The notes under the pieces are model-generated. The model searched no databases, was not told where the DNA came from, and was given only the letters and a program-made list of their open reading frames with translations. From Cricetomys ansorgei (Eukaryota; Chordata; Mammalia; Rodentia; Nesomyidae), in contig JAMJFZ010000239.1 in the NCBI GenBank assembly GCA_026225945.1, positions 27,615,501 through 27,679,500 on the forward strand: DNA of 64,000 nucleotides, given 5' to 3'. Each line of letters opens with the position of its first letter. Within the stretch, counting starts at the first letter, position 1. Shown piece by piece: positions 36,417 through 49,271 of this stretch. The translations under genes were made by a program, and so were the position numbers.

Positions 36417-36535
36417 CAAGCAGATATGGTGGCACATGCTTTTATTCTAAGAAACTCTGGAGGTTGAGGCAGGAGGATTCTAAGTTAGAGGCCAATGTAG
36501 ACAACCACGTAAGACCCAATTTCAAAACACTAAGA
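36417..36535 (+). repeat. Old B1-type SINE, plus strand
   Basis: GCAGATATGGTGGCACATGC, GAGGTTGAGGCAGGAGGATT, GAGGCCAATGTAGACAACC and a GAGAAAAAAAG tail; monomeric 7SL-derived layout with many mismatches. Confidence 0.78.
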
Positions 36536-37110
36536 GAAAAAAAGTATATTTGAAAGTGTATTTGTTACATTGACATAAGTGAAACACAGAACAGAGACAC
36601 AGTAGAAAATCAGTTATGAGTCTGAGATACGTGTGAGCTCATTACAAGCTCAAGTGACCCCTGAGGACCAAACTTTCCACTGACCAAATGAAAGGATTCT
36701 CACGCCCTTTCTAACAGTCAATAAAATTCTGTGTACATTTCACTTGAGAATTCTGCTATTATCTCCTTTGATTTTATCTTCAAAATTAAACCAAGGCCAT
36801 GAAAATCACCACTGGTCCATTGGCAATTATCTTTGGAATAAGAGCTTTGCATTTTATGGTGGAAATGGATTATATCTACTATAACCCTAATTACAATCTA
36901 TTAAGCATGCACCTTATGTAGTTACGTGCTGTTTAATTTCATACTTTTCTGTTTACAGTCAATTCATAGACAGATAGTGCTATGCCAACCTAATTCCATC
37001 TGTATGGGATCCCTTGAATGCACATTCCTAAATATACTTGTTTGTTACATAAATGAAATCACTATTAAGGCCTTTTAGATAGGCCTGCTAGAGAGATATA
37101 ACAACTACCA
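36536..37110. other. Intronic sequence, nothing recognised
   Basis: No feature identified. Confidence 0.5.
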
Positions 37111-37114
37111 CACT

Positions 37115-38195
37115 GATGACCCTACTCAGCAGAAAGAAACCAGACAGCCCTCATCCAAATTCCCCAACACCAGTTAGGGTTTTATCTTCAGAGGTAGGCA
37201 GTTTAGGGATCAGAGGTCATGATCAGGGTCCTTGGTCACAAACTAGAAATTTCCATGGAACTGTCCTAGCTGGAGATCAGAAATACTTTAAGGTTTTCAG
37301 GATTTGGCCCCTCTTCTGGTTCCTCAATGACTCTATGGTCTCAACTCATGAGAGGGGATGGTGTGGGATTAGAAGCCTTGTATATCCTTGAGAACGGATC
37401 CCCACTGCCCGTTTCCCTAATAACACTAGAAAAGAAGCTCCTTCTTCTGATTTAGATTCCTATATGAAAAGTTGGTGATACCTAGCTTTGTTGAGGTCCA
37501 TTCATTAAAGCTAATACCCCTGGTCAGAAGCACAGAATCTAAGTTTTATCTCTGGCCCTGGGTGGTGAGTTCACATTCCAAATGACTAAAGCACAGCAGG
37601 TACATATTATTATCTTCTCCTTTTAAGGGTTATTCCTGCTGGGCCTGTTCATCAGTTGGCCAGGGAATAACCCCCAGGAAATACTCACCAGAAGACAAGC
37701 CAAGAAGAGGGAGAATTAATTAGCCCCTTAATGAAATAATGTACTCACAGTTTGCAAAAGCCCCTCCCTCGGGGCAGAGGTTTTCAGAGCTTCAATCATG
37801 TAACACTTTAGACTCTGTCTACTTTTTCCAATATTCAGAAAAGCACAACTTTTCTTTCTTTTATCTTCTTTTCCATCTCTTTTTCTTTTCTATACTGGTC
37901 AAAGCACAGGTGTGCACTTGGGGCTTTCACACTCATTCTCTGAAGATCTTTCACCTGCACAGTTGCAGTTTCTCCATCATGTGTCTGCTTTCAGGCCTCA
38001 AATGATGAATCTGCCTATTTTTTTTTTTTAACTCCTAACTCAAAGTTGTTACTTCCTCTCTTCTTTTGGCCAGCAGCGGAGCTTTACAGTTTACGCGCCC
38101 TGCTGCTTTGTTTGTAAGCTCTAATAAAATTGTGCTCAGTTTCATTTTAGGTCTGCTTTAAAATTATTTTGTTAAGTAGGTTAAGAACCCCAAAA
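37115..38195 (+). mobile_element. LTR-like / endogenous retrovirus-derived block
   Basis: The right end has an LTR R-U5 look: GCGCCCTGCTGCTTTG, then CTCTAATAAAATTGTGCTCAG (polyadenylation signal about 38123) and TTGTTAAGTAGGTTAAGAACCCCA as a possible U5 end. Base composition is less AT-rich than both flanks. No gag, pol or env frame is visible, so it is a solo LTR or a remnant with some internal sequence. The left boundary is uncertain and may lie near 37490 (a TG start at TTGTTGAGGTCC). Confidence 0.5.
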
Positions 38196-38439
38196 GGAAA
38201 ATGTGGCTTTACAGTAATAATTGGAGTGCATCGCCAAAGGAGAACAGGAAGGGATCTCTAATGAGAAAGGTAGAAAACAGTAGAGTGTGATGTCTTGAAA
38301 GTCAAGGAAACAATTGCATTGATACCAGAATCACAGAAGGTGATTTTCTAAAATTTTCATTCTAAGATGCTTAGTGACCAGAATAAAAGGAACCGACTGC
38401 AGAGATATGGGGATGGTAAACATTGTAAAAACAAAAATT

Positions 38440-38800
38440 TAAAGTTACCTTTAAAATGAATATACAACTACACCATTATACCCATTCCCTTTTCTCCCTC
38501 CACCCACTTCCTTCCATTCTTCTCCTTTTTGAAATCATGGCCTCATTTACTTTAATTGTCATTGTTACAGATAGACACACAAACACACACCTAAATATAT
38601 TAAGACAAACTGCTCGGTTTGTATATATTACTTGACTTGTATGTTTATGATTTCAGGGCTGACTATTAGGAGGCTCAACTCTGGGGAAAACTATTTCTCT
38701 CTAAATTTTCCTTGGTCTCCTGTAGTTCTTTGTTTATGAGTGGGGCTTTGTGAGAATTTTCCCTTCTAGGTTATCTCGTTAATTGGTGCAAAATACCATT
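38440..38800 (-). mobile_element. L1 3' end (Lx-like), minus strand
   Basis: Pyrimidine-rich TCTCCCTCCACCCACTTCC, ATCATGGCCTCATTTAC, CAGGGCTGACTATTAGG and GGGGAAAACTATTTCTC are the reverse of the L1 3' UTR boxes seen at 18.5 kb. Confidence 0.75.
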
Positions 38801-39709
38801 TTAAATAAAATGTCCACTTAAGAAATAGATACACATGTATTGGCATAGTATTTTGTGTGTTAGTTGCAGCTACAGCATGCTTGTTGTGCTGAAGATATTG
38901 ATAAAAGTTCAATATTAAAATCAAGTCAAAGAGAAAATACCTGTTTTTATCAGATGTTTTTCATAGATTTTAATCATTCATGGGTTTGAAACATAATATT
39001 TCAAACAGAATTTTTAAGTCATCATGGCATTTTAAAAATGACATTTTTTAGAGTCATTTAAGCTTACTTACATAACTGCTTACTTGCATTCATATAGTCC
39101 TATTTTATGACCAGAGAGTAAAACTTGAATATTTTAGATAGAGTTCATTCCTTTTTCACCCACTCAAATATTTCATTGACTATTTGTTTTTTAGTTTTCT
39201 CATTTTTGGTTTTTAGTTATATGGCATTATAAATATTATATTATAAATCTTGAGAATAGCTGTATCAGTTATCTTACAGTGTTGGAAATTAGACCCTCCT
39301 GGCTATAGATTTGAAAACCATTCATGTGTGGAGGTGTTTAGCTAAGTATCCTATGCTTCTTAATCTCTGAAAATGGGGTCAGTAGCTCCGACTTGTCAAT
39401 GACTGTAGTATTTACATAGCAGCCTCAATACAAAGTCAATTGGTGTCTTAAGTTACTTAGTAGAAAAGCAGGTATTGTTAAAGAAATCATCAATGATAAA
39501 AGCTATGTTGGATTATTTTAAAAAGTTAGACGCGATCTGTTTGTGAATTTCTCTTAAATAAAAGGGTTATTTTTACCTAAGAAGTCTCATCATGTCAAGG
39601 GCAAAATCATTCAATACCATGGCCTAATAGCTTAACAATACATGTCACTAGGCTAAATATTTTAAGTGTGGATTAGGCTTACTCAGGGATTGAACTTTTG
39701 ATTTTACTG

Positions 39710-39710
<1 letters not shown>
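38801..39710. other. Intronic sequence, nothing certain
   Basis: A weak reversed-MIR resemblance near 39.33-39.42 kb (CTCTGAAAATGGGGTCAGTAG) is too poor to call. Confidence 0.4.
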
Positions 39711-39711
<1 letters not shown>

Positions 39712-39759
<48 letters not shown>

Positions 39760-39760
39760 G
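39712..39760. repeat. TA microsatellite
   Basis: About 37 nt of alternating TA followed by an imperfect extension. Confidence 0.95.
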
Positions 39761-40159
39761 CATTAGAGAAAGTTCTGAGCAGAACTCACTTTTAGATTTT
39801 AAACAATTCTTTCATATTTATTCCTTTTTTATGAGAAAATCTGTTATTAGGGAAGTTGACCGGTATTATAAAGAGAGAATCGATATTACAAGATGGCTGG
39901 AAAGAAGATCCATATATAAAATATTATGGTGTTTCTATGAAGAAATTACAAGGAAAGAGCCTGAAAATCATTTCCAATTGTTGGAAAACAAACTTATTAA
40001 GAATAAGGCTATACAAAGATATGTAAGATATTATTGAGAAAACAATAAAACTTTATTAAAACTTACGAGTAAAGACAGACTTTGTGATGGAAAGGTAATC
40101 TGTAGGAGTGGAGGGCCTTCTCAACTTTGTGTCACATTTGGTACAATTTTAATAAAAAT

Positions 40160-40425
40160 ATCTGACAGATCTTTTCTGGAGCTGGTAATTATGAAATTTA
40201 CATGAAAGACCAAGTGGCCCAGAATAGCCTACATCTTCCAAAAGGGCTTTAATATGGGAGGATTAGCTCCCCACAAACACAAGTATAGAGCTGTACTAAG
40301 CTTTATGTGATGTGGCACATGAAGGCAGTGAAATAAACAAATGGATCAGAGTAATGAGTCTTGAAACTGAATATAATGTATATGGAAATCACATAAGTCA
40401 AAGGGAAATCTTTACAATTAGTAGG
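40160..40425 (+). mobile_element. Possible L1 ORF2 remnant
   Basis: AAATTTACATGAAAGACCAAG, AGAATAGCC and GGCAGTGAAATAAACAAATG GATCAGAGTAATGAG resemble the 3' part of L1 ORF2 at the nucleotide level, without an open frame. Interrupted on the right by a SINE. Confidence 0.4.
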
Positions 40426-40431
40426 ATGTAA

Positions 40432-40615
40432 AGAACTAGAGAGATAAGCAATTAAGAGCACATGCTGCTCTGCAGAGGACCAAATTTTGAGTCCCAACAC
40501 CCATGTCAAGTGGCTCACAACCATCTATAAGTTTTAGGGTATCGCTGATCTCAATGGACATGGGACTTGTGTGTAAACCCACTTGCACACACATACACAA
40601 ATAATTAACCATCTA
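40432..40615 (+). repeat. B2/B3-type SINE, plus strand
   Basis: AGAACTAGAGAGATAAGCAA, AAGAGCACATGCTGCTCTGC, TGAGTCCCAACACCCATG, TGGCTCACAACCATCTATAA and a CACACACATACACAAATAA tail. Confidence 0.85.
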
Positions 40616-40984
40616 AAAATTACTAGAATGTGAATGGATTGATTCTGAAAAGTCTAATGATTCACAAAACTGGGTCAAACATGAATCATTTTGCATAGAA
40701 TACTGTCTTGAAAAGAAAAATACACTAGAACTTAAAGGCTACACCAAAGAAAAAAATTAATGATATCTATACAGCTTAATATCAGAAAGGGGCTTTGTAA
40801 TATAAAAGGCTACAATCTTAAAAGACAAGCGCAGTTCCAGTAATGTTAAGAGTGGCTATTTATCCCAAGATGATATTTTTCCACTAAAGAATAGCTTGGG
40901 TGAAGTTATTTGTATTGTAGTACATTAAACTGTAAATATTTAAAAATAGTAAGAAGTAAGTAAATTTAAAAATTCAAAACAGCA

Positions 40985-41172
40985 GAGTAGGGCAGTGGTG
41001 GTGCTCACATTTAATCCCAGTACTCAGGAGCCAGAGGCTAGTGGATCTCTGTGAGGTTTAGGCCAACCTGATCTACAGAGTGAGTCTTGTGACAGCCAGT
41101 TACAACAGAGAAACCCTGTCTTGAAAACAAACAAACAAACAAACAACAAAACAACAACAACAACAACAATAA
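40985..41172 (+). repeat. B1 SINE, plus strand, with CAAA/CAA tail
   Basis: GGGCAGTGGTGGTGCTCACA, TTTAATCCCAGTACTCAGGA, GTGGATCTCTGTGAGG, CAGAGAAACCCTGTCTTG, then (CAAA)n and (CAA)n to 41169. Confidence 0.92.
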
Positions 41173-41635
41173 GAAAAACCTAAACGTTAGCAAGAGATAT
41201 TCCTGGACTTTCACATACTAGAAACATGTTGACAATAAAGGCACTACCCACTCGAAACAAATTACATTAGATTGTATGGACTGAATTGTTTATTACAAAT
41301 TTGTACACTGAACCTGCTGCTCCAGTGTGATAATATTTAGAGCTCTGTCTTTGAAGAGGTACTTCAGATTAAACGAGGTCACAAGGGTGAGGCACTAATC
41401 TACTCTGAATGGCTCCAAGGAAGGTTATTCCCAGACAAAGAAAAGAATTGAGAGCTACAGCAACAGCTTGCAGATTTCTTTGTTTTTAGAACTATGAAAA
41501 AAACCCCACAAAAACTGTCATTTAAGCTGAAAGGTTTGTGACATTTGTAGAAGGAATGCTAGCCAATTAATGCAAATTGAAAATGTCCATCACCTAGTTT
41601 GGAAAAGTCCAAAGTTATAGAGAAGAAAAAAAAGA
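41173..41635. other. Intronic sequence, nothing recognised
   Basis: No feature identified. Confidence 0.5.
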
Positions 41636-41748
41636 TATATACATATACTGTATATATATACACACACATATGTGAATATAAATATATATGCATACATACA
41701 TATATGTATATATAAACTATATATACACATGTATACCTATATATACAC

Positions 41749-41782
<34 letters not shown>

Positions 41783-41800
41783 ATATATATCTATATATCT
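41636..41800. repeat. TA/TG-rich simple repeat block
   Basis: Mixed TA, CA and TGTA words with a pure TA run near 41751-41773. Tyr/Ile-rich frames over it are artefacts. Confidence 0.93.
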
Positions 41801-43025
41801 CACAAGTGTATGAGGGTACATTGAAACAAATACCCATTAAGTATTATTCAAAATAAGACCAAAACAATGCCAACATCTTCAGCGTGATAATAATAAACAC
41901 ATGCTTATCTCTCCACATATTATAATACTGGTGGAAAAATAGCTAAAATGTATGAACTTTAGAAAAATAACACTGACTTTAAAAAGTACTGAAGATTATT
42001 TAAAATATGTTAACTTTGTATGGTAAATCTATATGGTAAAAATATAATTATATAAAACTAAAAAAAACATAACCCACATAATAAAAATAATTCATGGATG
42101 TTTATAAGAAACCAAGAACAACGTTACTTCTTTGGTGATGGATGAAGCTTAGAACCAATATAGAACACTGAAGAAAATTCTGTGGTGCTCATTCTAATTC
42201 TAAACTTTGGAGTTGATTTTGTTCTTATGTTTCAAAAATGATATACACTTCTGGAGCTAAAGATTATAGACGATTGTTTAAGAAAACAAAAAAAAAAAAC
42301 ATCTCTAGATAGCAAGCATTACCTTTAGTCCTTAATTCTAAAGGCCATAGACATCCACTTATAAACCTCTGTTCACAAACCTTTCCAGTATGAAATACTT
42401 TCATATGAGGAACTTAGTTTCCTAATGAGGGTTCTATTTTTGTACCTATGACATCTTTACCTAGAGCAGCACTATTCTTTTGGCTGCCTAAGAACTTTGA
42501 AAACATCAAGTAAGTATAGTCCGTTACCAAGAGAATATAGGAAGGGAAAAGAAATAGGGGTGTGGGAAGTCAGCTTGGGATTGTCTCAAGTGTGTACAGA
42601 GCAAAGCTGCCTGCCACACAGTTAATGCCTGGCCTACCAACTCAGACACACTATCAGCAAGGACATTTGCACACCACCCACCAGTAAAGGGATAAAAAAA
42701 CAGGGGAGTATATTTCCACATACTTTAGAATGAGTTCCAGTGTGCTATTTTAGACCATTTGTTTCAGTTTTCTGCTAACTGCAATCTATGAAATTTACAT
42801 TTCTTTCACTAATTAAGCAACTCTTTTTTTCCTCTCCTGGGACCACAGAAGATATCAACAATAGCCTACAGGAATATCACTGCCACAATAATAAGGGTGC
42901 TTGACCTATCAAAAAGAATGTAAAGCAGAATTTAGATGATAATTATTTTAAAATTATCCCTAAAAGTGTCATTATAAAATGCTTTTAAAAACTTTTTTTA
43001 AAAAATAATATGAAAAAATAGCTTA
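41801..43025. other. Intronic sequence, nothing recognised
   Basis: AT-rich; no gene or repeat recognised. Confidence 0.5.
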
Positions 43026-43650
43026 AAGTGGTTCTCAACCTTCCTTTTTAATACAGTTCCTCATGTTGTAGTGACTCTCAACCATGAAATTATTTAATTG
43101 CTACTTCATAACTGTAATTTTGCTACTGTTATGAATCGTAATGTAAATATCTGATATGCAGATGATCTAAGGAGACCCCTGTGAAAGCCATTTGACCCCA
43201 AAGGAGCTGTGATGCATAAGCTGAGAACTACTGGTTTAGAAGATTATTTCAGGGGTATTTCAATTATCTAGTAGTAAGCTTACTGTAGGTGCTATGTCAA
43301 TATGTAAAGGATGCTATGTGAAACTATTATAAAATTGATTTGAAATCAAGATAAACTGTCAGCTACATTAGTTATGTCACACTCAAGCTTTTATGTCATG
43401 CTAATTCTACAATAGGTCTTAGCAAACATGGAGTCTGGGCTTGTCTTACAATTCGACTCAGAAACTCATGAGGATTAATCAATTCGTTCAATGGATTTTA
43501 CTGCTTATGTTCCATGTGTCAGCTACAGTGATGGGTACTAACAGACAATGGAACATCAGGGCAGACACCTTTTCAGCCTTATTATGTTATTTTATTCACT
43601 CATTAAGTCACCCATTATTCGCCATGTGTGTTTCTTTGAAGCTCTGACTA
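43026..43650 (+). repeat. Right copy of the 0.65-kb dispersed duplication
   Basis: Matches 10753-11410 through the hAT-like element and about 420 bp beyond, at something like 80% by eye with small indels. Similarity stops near CTCTGACT (43650). Confidence 0.85.
43028..43234 (+). mobile_element. Short hAT-type non-autonomous element (URR1-like), copy 2
   Basis: GTGGTTCTCAACCTTCC at the left and GCTGAGAACTACTGG at the right are the terminal inverted repeats. The inside has TTAATACAGTTCCTCATG, TTGCTACTTCATAACTG and ATGTAAATATCTGATATGCA. Closer to the family consensus than copy 1 at several boxes. Confidence 0.8.
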
Positions 43651-46620
43651 GAGGTCAAGTTCAGTGGTAAATACTGAATACTTAGCTGCACATGAGAAAA
43701 CTGGTCCTTGATTTTGATGTCACTGCTTTTTTTTGTCTCATAAAATATGAAGGTTCTCAGCCTGAAATTTTCATCTCAAATTGCAAATGAAAAAGAAAAT
43801 TGTGAATTGGATTCTGACATAAGTAATTACATGAGAACAGAGTTTCTCGTTGACATGCCCAGTCTCCTCCCTTCCAACTCCACTTAGCATCAAAACAAAG
43901 CCTATATGAGCTCCAGGAAGAACTAGGTCAATTTCCCTACATTGTCAACTGGAACCGTGCCTCACTTGGTGGTACAACAACCTTGATTTTGATAAACAAC
44001 TAAAGCTTCATAGAGACAACATATGAAAACTATTTGCTTATGAGAAAAAAATGAAAGGGGTTAAATTGCCACTCTGCTTTTGGAGCCTTCTGAGATGAAA
44101 GCCCTGAAGTCATTAAGCACACATAGTAGCAATGAGCTAAAAATAGAAAATTAGAATCATGCTGTTATTGCATTTGCTTCTCTCCGAGGAACTCCCTAGT
44201 AAACACTTCCACCTCCAAGGGAATTGAAAGTAAACTCTTCTGAGGGTAAGTTAGACACACATCTTTTCCAAATAGCTACTGAGCTAGCTGTACATTAGAG
44301 ATGATCAAATCTGTGATTCTTCTTCAATGTTCCTACCTGATTGGAAACCTTCTTGTCCTTAATTCATTGACCGTCTGTTTTTCTTGGAGGTTATCTTCAG
44401 ATGTCTACCAGAAATTGCTTCTTGGGGACATCAGGCTGTTATATTCAGGAAGCTGAAAAGAAGATATTAAGTGAAATATTAATAATCTGTATCTATAGAT
44501 CCCACTGTGTTACCATCTTAAGTAAATGTCCCCCATGTCTTGTAATTTATAAGAAAGGTTATAATCTTTAAGTCTGAAGTAAATACACTGTAATAAACCA
44601 CAGGTTACATTTTGAGACCTCAAGAAGCAAAGACTTCTTATAAGGCTCAGTATCCTTTGTAAGTTAACGAGTAAAATGAGGAAAAAGAGATTCAAGTTTT
44701 TGCAGTATTTTTAAATTTTATTTTATTCACTTCCCTTCTCCACTAGATTTCCTTTCAGAAATCATTTAGATTTTCAGAAATTAGTTTTACTAAATTTAAA
44801 TATTTATAAACTAAGCATCTCACAGACACCCTTAATTCCTTTTTAAGCTTCGTCACATACAAACGCATGTGTGTGCATGTGTCTAGATATTTGTAATAGG
44901 GTGGTGGAGATACGATAAATCCATCAAGTTTTAGTAATCAAGGCCTAGGGATATTAGGGTAAACTGAAACTAATGAAACAATATTGTCTTGAAGTCCACA
45001 CTGCAAAATAATAATAGCAATTTCCTGTTGACTAATTGAGCAGGCTTCTTAAATTATAGTCACACCTGTTAGAAACTATCTGCCCATAAATTTTAAAGCT
45101 CCAAGAATAGAAAACAAGTGACATTATTTCTATTTTTTTCTACTCATAGTTCAGTTTCCATAACATTGCTTCTTTGTGAATTCATGTTGGTTGTGATTTG
45201 AAGTTGGTATAATCTATAGAGAATGACATATTCTAAGCTATCCCTTTGCAGTACTACTATTTATGGCCCTGTAAGAGATACTTGGCAATTAGGTTTGGAA
45301 GAGGTTGGGATTTCTCAGTGTGAATTCCTCCAGCAGCTGAATCTGAGATGAGACATCAAATGCCAACTGTCTATGGACGATGATATCCCACAAATCTAAA
45401 GAGTAGCAAACTGGAGATATGGTCAGGAAGAAAGCAAGTAGAGTCATTGTTCTGAACAAATTACTCCTGTAGATACCTGTTAGTCCTTCAGAGGAGCTGT
45501 CAGACTCTTTAAAATGTTACTTATTGCTATTACAATAAATGGGTTAGAAAGCTGATATGCATATATCCCAAATCACCCCTATAATAGGTTTAAAACCACA
45601 TTAGGAAACATTAACTGCCAAGCTTTCTAGCCTTAACTCAAACAGGCAATTGTGGAGAGTATTGCTTTAGGGCAATTGCTGGGAGATGTGGTGAGGCACC
45701 GATGCCATCAAAATGTCTTGTGATTGGTTATTCAGTCAGATGGATAACCTTATATTCCCAAGTAAATGCTTTTCCTTTGAGGTATTCAAATATTGATGTA
45801 TCAGTAAAAATTTCCTCTAGGGAATTAAGTGTAGATTCCAAACACCCTAATGTTTTGGAAAGTCATCAGTATCTTTTCAGAATCATTGTAAAGAAATTTA
45901 AACAATATTTTAAGTTGATCATTAAGTACTCATATTCAATATACATGAGCTAATCCCCCTGTGTGTGCCAGATATTTAGCTACACAGCATTAGTCAGTAT
46001 TTTAATTTCATCTACTGAAAATCTAATGTAAATCCACAATTACAGCACAAGTTATTGTGGGGTGCATTGAGCAGACACAGGTAGAATTTTAATTTATGAA
46101 TTTGTTATAAATATGTAGAATATAAGGAATATTATCTTCTTGTACAAGGCAATCTTGAATATTATGTGAAATGGGGAGGAAGAATGGGTTTCTGAGGCCA
46201 CGGGAAGATAAATATCTGATGGCAGGAGAAATAAAAAGACTTGGTGCAAAACAGAAAGGAATTTCATGCCTAAAAGGTATGATATGGGGTATGAAAAAGT
46301 GGACAATTTTGCAACGATAACATGGGATAATGAATGATTTATACTTGTGTGGCAATGTTGAGATTTAGTACTCAAGAATATGTTCATGCATTGTTTAATT
46401 CTTAACTGGAACCATGAAGTTACAGTAGTTGATTACAAAAGTTGGTTTGCGTATTACAATCACTGTGGACTAAAGATATATGTGCAATTGAGAAAGCTAA
46501 CTGTTACTTTGAAAATAAATTTTGTAACTGAATTGTTTTCAAAATGTGATTGTAATCTTGGATATATAAAAGTCACCTAGTAACACATTAAAACAGTCAA
46601 ACAAGCTCAAATTAGAAATA
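43651..46620. other. Intronic sequence, nothing certain
   Basis: A weak L1-tail-like patch occurs near 44.7-44.79 kb. Frames at 45.7-46.6 kb have no family features and start or stop without splice support. Confidence 0.45.
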
Positions 46621-46629
46621 AAATAGTAA

Positions 46630-46735
46630 TTGACAGTTCCCTTCATCCCTTATTCCCATTCTTCCTTGTTTCCCTACCTTTCTTGCTTCTCTACCTTCCT
46701 ACCTCCCCCTCCTCCCTTTCTTTCCTTCTGGTCAT
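46630..46735. repeat. Polypyrimidine-rich patch
   Basis: CT-rich plus strand (CCTTCATCCC, CTACCTTCCTACCTCCCCC). Confidence 0.7.
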
Positions 46736-47690
46736 TGAGTCAGATTCAAACAGCAGTTTATTATTTGCTTAATTCAACCCTCTGTCCTAGTCCTGGAGCC
46801 CTGGAGCATTTTGGATCTTCCTACTCTTAAGCCTAGGAACTGGATTGCTTCAGCCTCTATACAATCTAGAACATTTAAACCTCCATTCTATCTAGTCAAA
46901 CTCCGAGACTTACAGCTGACTGAGCTACTCTATCTTCATCTAAAAGCTGACTCCTCTGATTCAACTCACTTGCTGTTCTGGCTCAGATTCTTCTCCAAGC
47001 CAACTGGTTCAAACATCTTCTGAGTCAGTTGATTGTTTCTGACTTAACTCTTCTGAATTTGGCTGACTCTGGCTGACTTTCTGACTGCCCCAGAGTAAAC
47101 TGCTCTGCTAGGCTTCAAACTGACTCAATCTTCCTGCTTGATACTGACTTCTTTCACAGAGCTGCCTTTGTGTCTCTGCCTCTGACTCCTCAGAATGCTT
47201 CTCTGTGTTTCTGCTTCAGTCAGCCTCTGTGTCTTATCTCTCTGTGTCTCTCCCCCAATCTGCCTGTTTCTGTAACTGATTGCTTAAGAGTGCTTCTAAG
47301 ATTGCTTCTGTTCCATACTGCCCCAGTCAGGCTCTCTGCTTCTCTGCCTTCCCCTCTGTCTTGGTGTCTTATTCTCTGTCTCTGAGCTGAGAGCCTGCTT
47401 TTCTATCCTGAGGGTTGGGCCTGTACCCAGTCTGACTCACTCTGCCAACTATTCCTCTGATTTGTCACTTTGCCTGCCCTTCACTCTCATCTCACACCCA
47501 CTTTCTTTCTGACACTGACTTCTTCTGAGCTGTGCTTCCTCTTAAAAAAAGCTCTGCTTCATGTTTCCCAAATACTGGGATTAGAAGTGTACACTACCAC
47601 TGCCTTCTGAATATTGGGATTAAAGGTATGTACTAACATTCTTACCATTCTTTCTACATTCCATCTGGGGCACACAGGCCTCTGAATGTG
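46736..47690 (-). repeat. SINE-headed CAGA-rich repeat, copy 2 (inverted)
   Basis: On the minus strand this reads from a B1-like double head (near 47.55-47.64 kb; plus strand shows CTGGGATTAGAAGTG and TTGGGATTAAAGGTATG) through CAGA/GTCAG-rich sequence to an end with AATAATAAACTGCTGTTTG. The end matches the copy at 62.8 kb (CAATAAACTGTTGTTTTC). The longest of the three copies. Confidence 0.7.
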
Positions 47691-47814
47691 ATCTCTTCCT
47701 ATACACTCCTAAATGTGATCCCGTCATATAAACCCTTGTATTTGATTAATTTCTACTTATCAGGCAGGCCTACTCCTCTACATTTCTCTCTGTCTCTGTC
47801 TCTATTTCTCTCTC

Positions 47815-47945
47815 CATTCTCTTTTTTGGACAGGGCCTCATGTAGATCAAGCTGCTCTCAAACATTTTAGGTAGCCAGGGATGACCATATCTGCTTCTAC
47901 ATCCCAAGTGCTGGGATTACAGGCATGAGTTACTACACCTAGTTT
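47815..47945 (-). repeat. B1 SINE, minus strand
   Basis: GGACAGGGCCTCATGTAGAT, GGTAGCCAGGGATGACC and CCCAAGTGCTGGGATTACAG are reversed B1 boxes. Confidence 0.85.
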
Positions 47946-49270
47946 TAAGTGGTTCTTGCTAGTTTCTTTATTAAGTAAGCTGCATTCCTCATCATTTTCT
48001 TCCTTTCAACATCTCAGATTTATTGTGCTAACATTTCTGGCCTATGTAGTTTCAGATCAGAAAAGTTTATATAACCCTATCTTGGATATGGAGGAGGCAA
48101 TAAGAAAATATGAGCAATTCACAAAGTCCCAAGTAATCTGCACTTTGTAGTCTCCTGTGCTTCTTTGATAAGTTTTGGATTTAGTGGAAAATACTCGGAA
48201 AGAATGTGGTTACTTTGTTTAATCACAACCAGAATCTGGAGTTCTACTGATATGAGAAAGTTCTGCTTTTCAGATCATAAGTTGAATTACAGTGACAAAC
48301 AATATGTCCTCTAGAAATTACTCTGCACACATGATCAAATGATTTGTTGAAGCCCAAATGTAAAGATGAACTGGAACTGTCTCTGTGGGTATCTTTCTGC
48401 TCAATCAATGGATATTTAGAAGCATCAACAATTTCATAGCAATGAGCACAACATAACTGGAGATCTCGTGTGTCTGATTTTCTTGGCTAAGAAGAATTTG
48501 TAATGTAGAGATAATTGAACTTGTCCTCAGAAATTACAAAGCTGCATACACTATGCAGTGAGATGATTAATCGTTTCATGTGTACTCCTGTAACTTTGAA
48601 ACAATCGCTAAGCCACAGCATGTATTGCTGTAGGGTTACTTCCTGAAGCCTTTGAGAGACATGCGAGTGCCAGCTTGGTAAAACCTGGAATTACAGCAAA
48701 TCTTACTATCTGCTTCCTTTAATGTATCCTGACTGTTAGCAACTCTTGGCTAAAGCAACTGGTATTTAAAGCACCTTGCCCCTTATAATCTTCATGTTAA
48801 AACATTTATTTATGATATTGCTGATGAAGAGACTTATGTGGATCTTCCTGCAGTTTCCAGCAAGGAACAGAAGAACACTTTCCTTTGGACCTTGACTTAT
48901 GCCACCATGCTCATGCCAAGTCAGCTGGCTAGGGGTTGGGGGTTGCTGAACTATAGAGTTCTGTTCATTATGCAAATAAGGTCTTCCTGTTAGAGGATCA
49001 GTGCCTTTCCTCAATAAAATACCTAAATGGAATTGTCTCAGGCTCAGTTCATTGAGGCTGTGTCCTCTGCCTTAGCTGTTCAGGCTTCCATCTTGGAGAA
49101 GTCTTTTTGTTCTTTACCAAAACTGCAAGTGAAAAAGAACATCTACAAGAATTTGAGATTCTTGGAGAAGTGGCCAATTTTACAACAAGTGGACAATGGC
49201 AAAAAATACTTGAGATAATCTTGACACTTTGCAATGTAAGAAATTTAAAAGGTGATTTAAAAATAAAACT
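47946..49270. other. Intronic sequence, nothing recognised
   Basis: Short frames at 49.0-49.3 kb lack splice sites and family signatures. Confidence 0.45.
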
Positions 49271-49271
49271 A

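Noticed and set aside
39831..40037. A 68-codon frame with a charged, protein-like composition (MRKSVIREVDRYYKERID).
   Set aside because: I recognise no family, it has no splice context, and it lies next to TA repeats and possible L1 remnants. Perhaps old transposon coding, but not supportable.
41559..41837. A 92-codon Tyr/Ile-rich frame on the minus strand.
   Set aside because: It is a translation of the TA/TG simple-repeat block.
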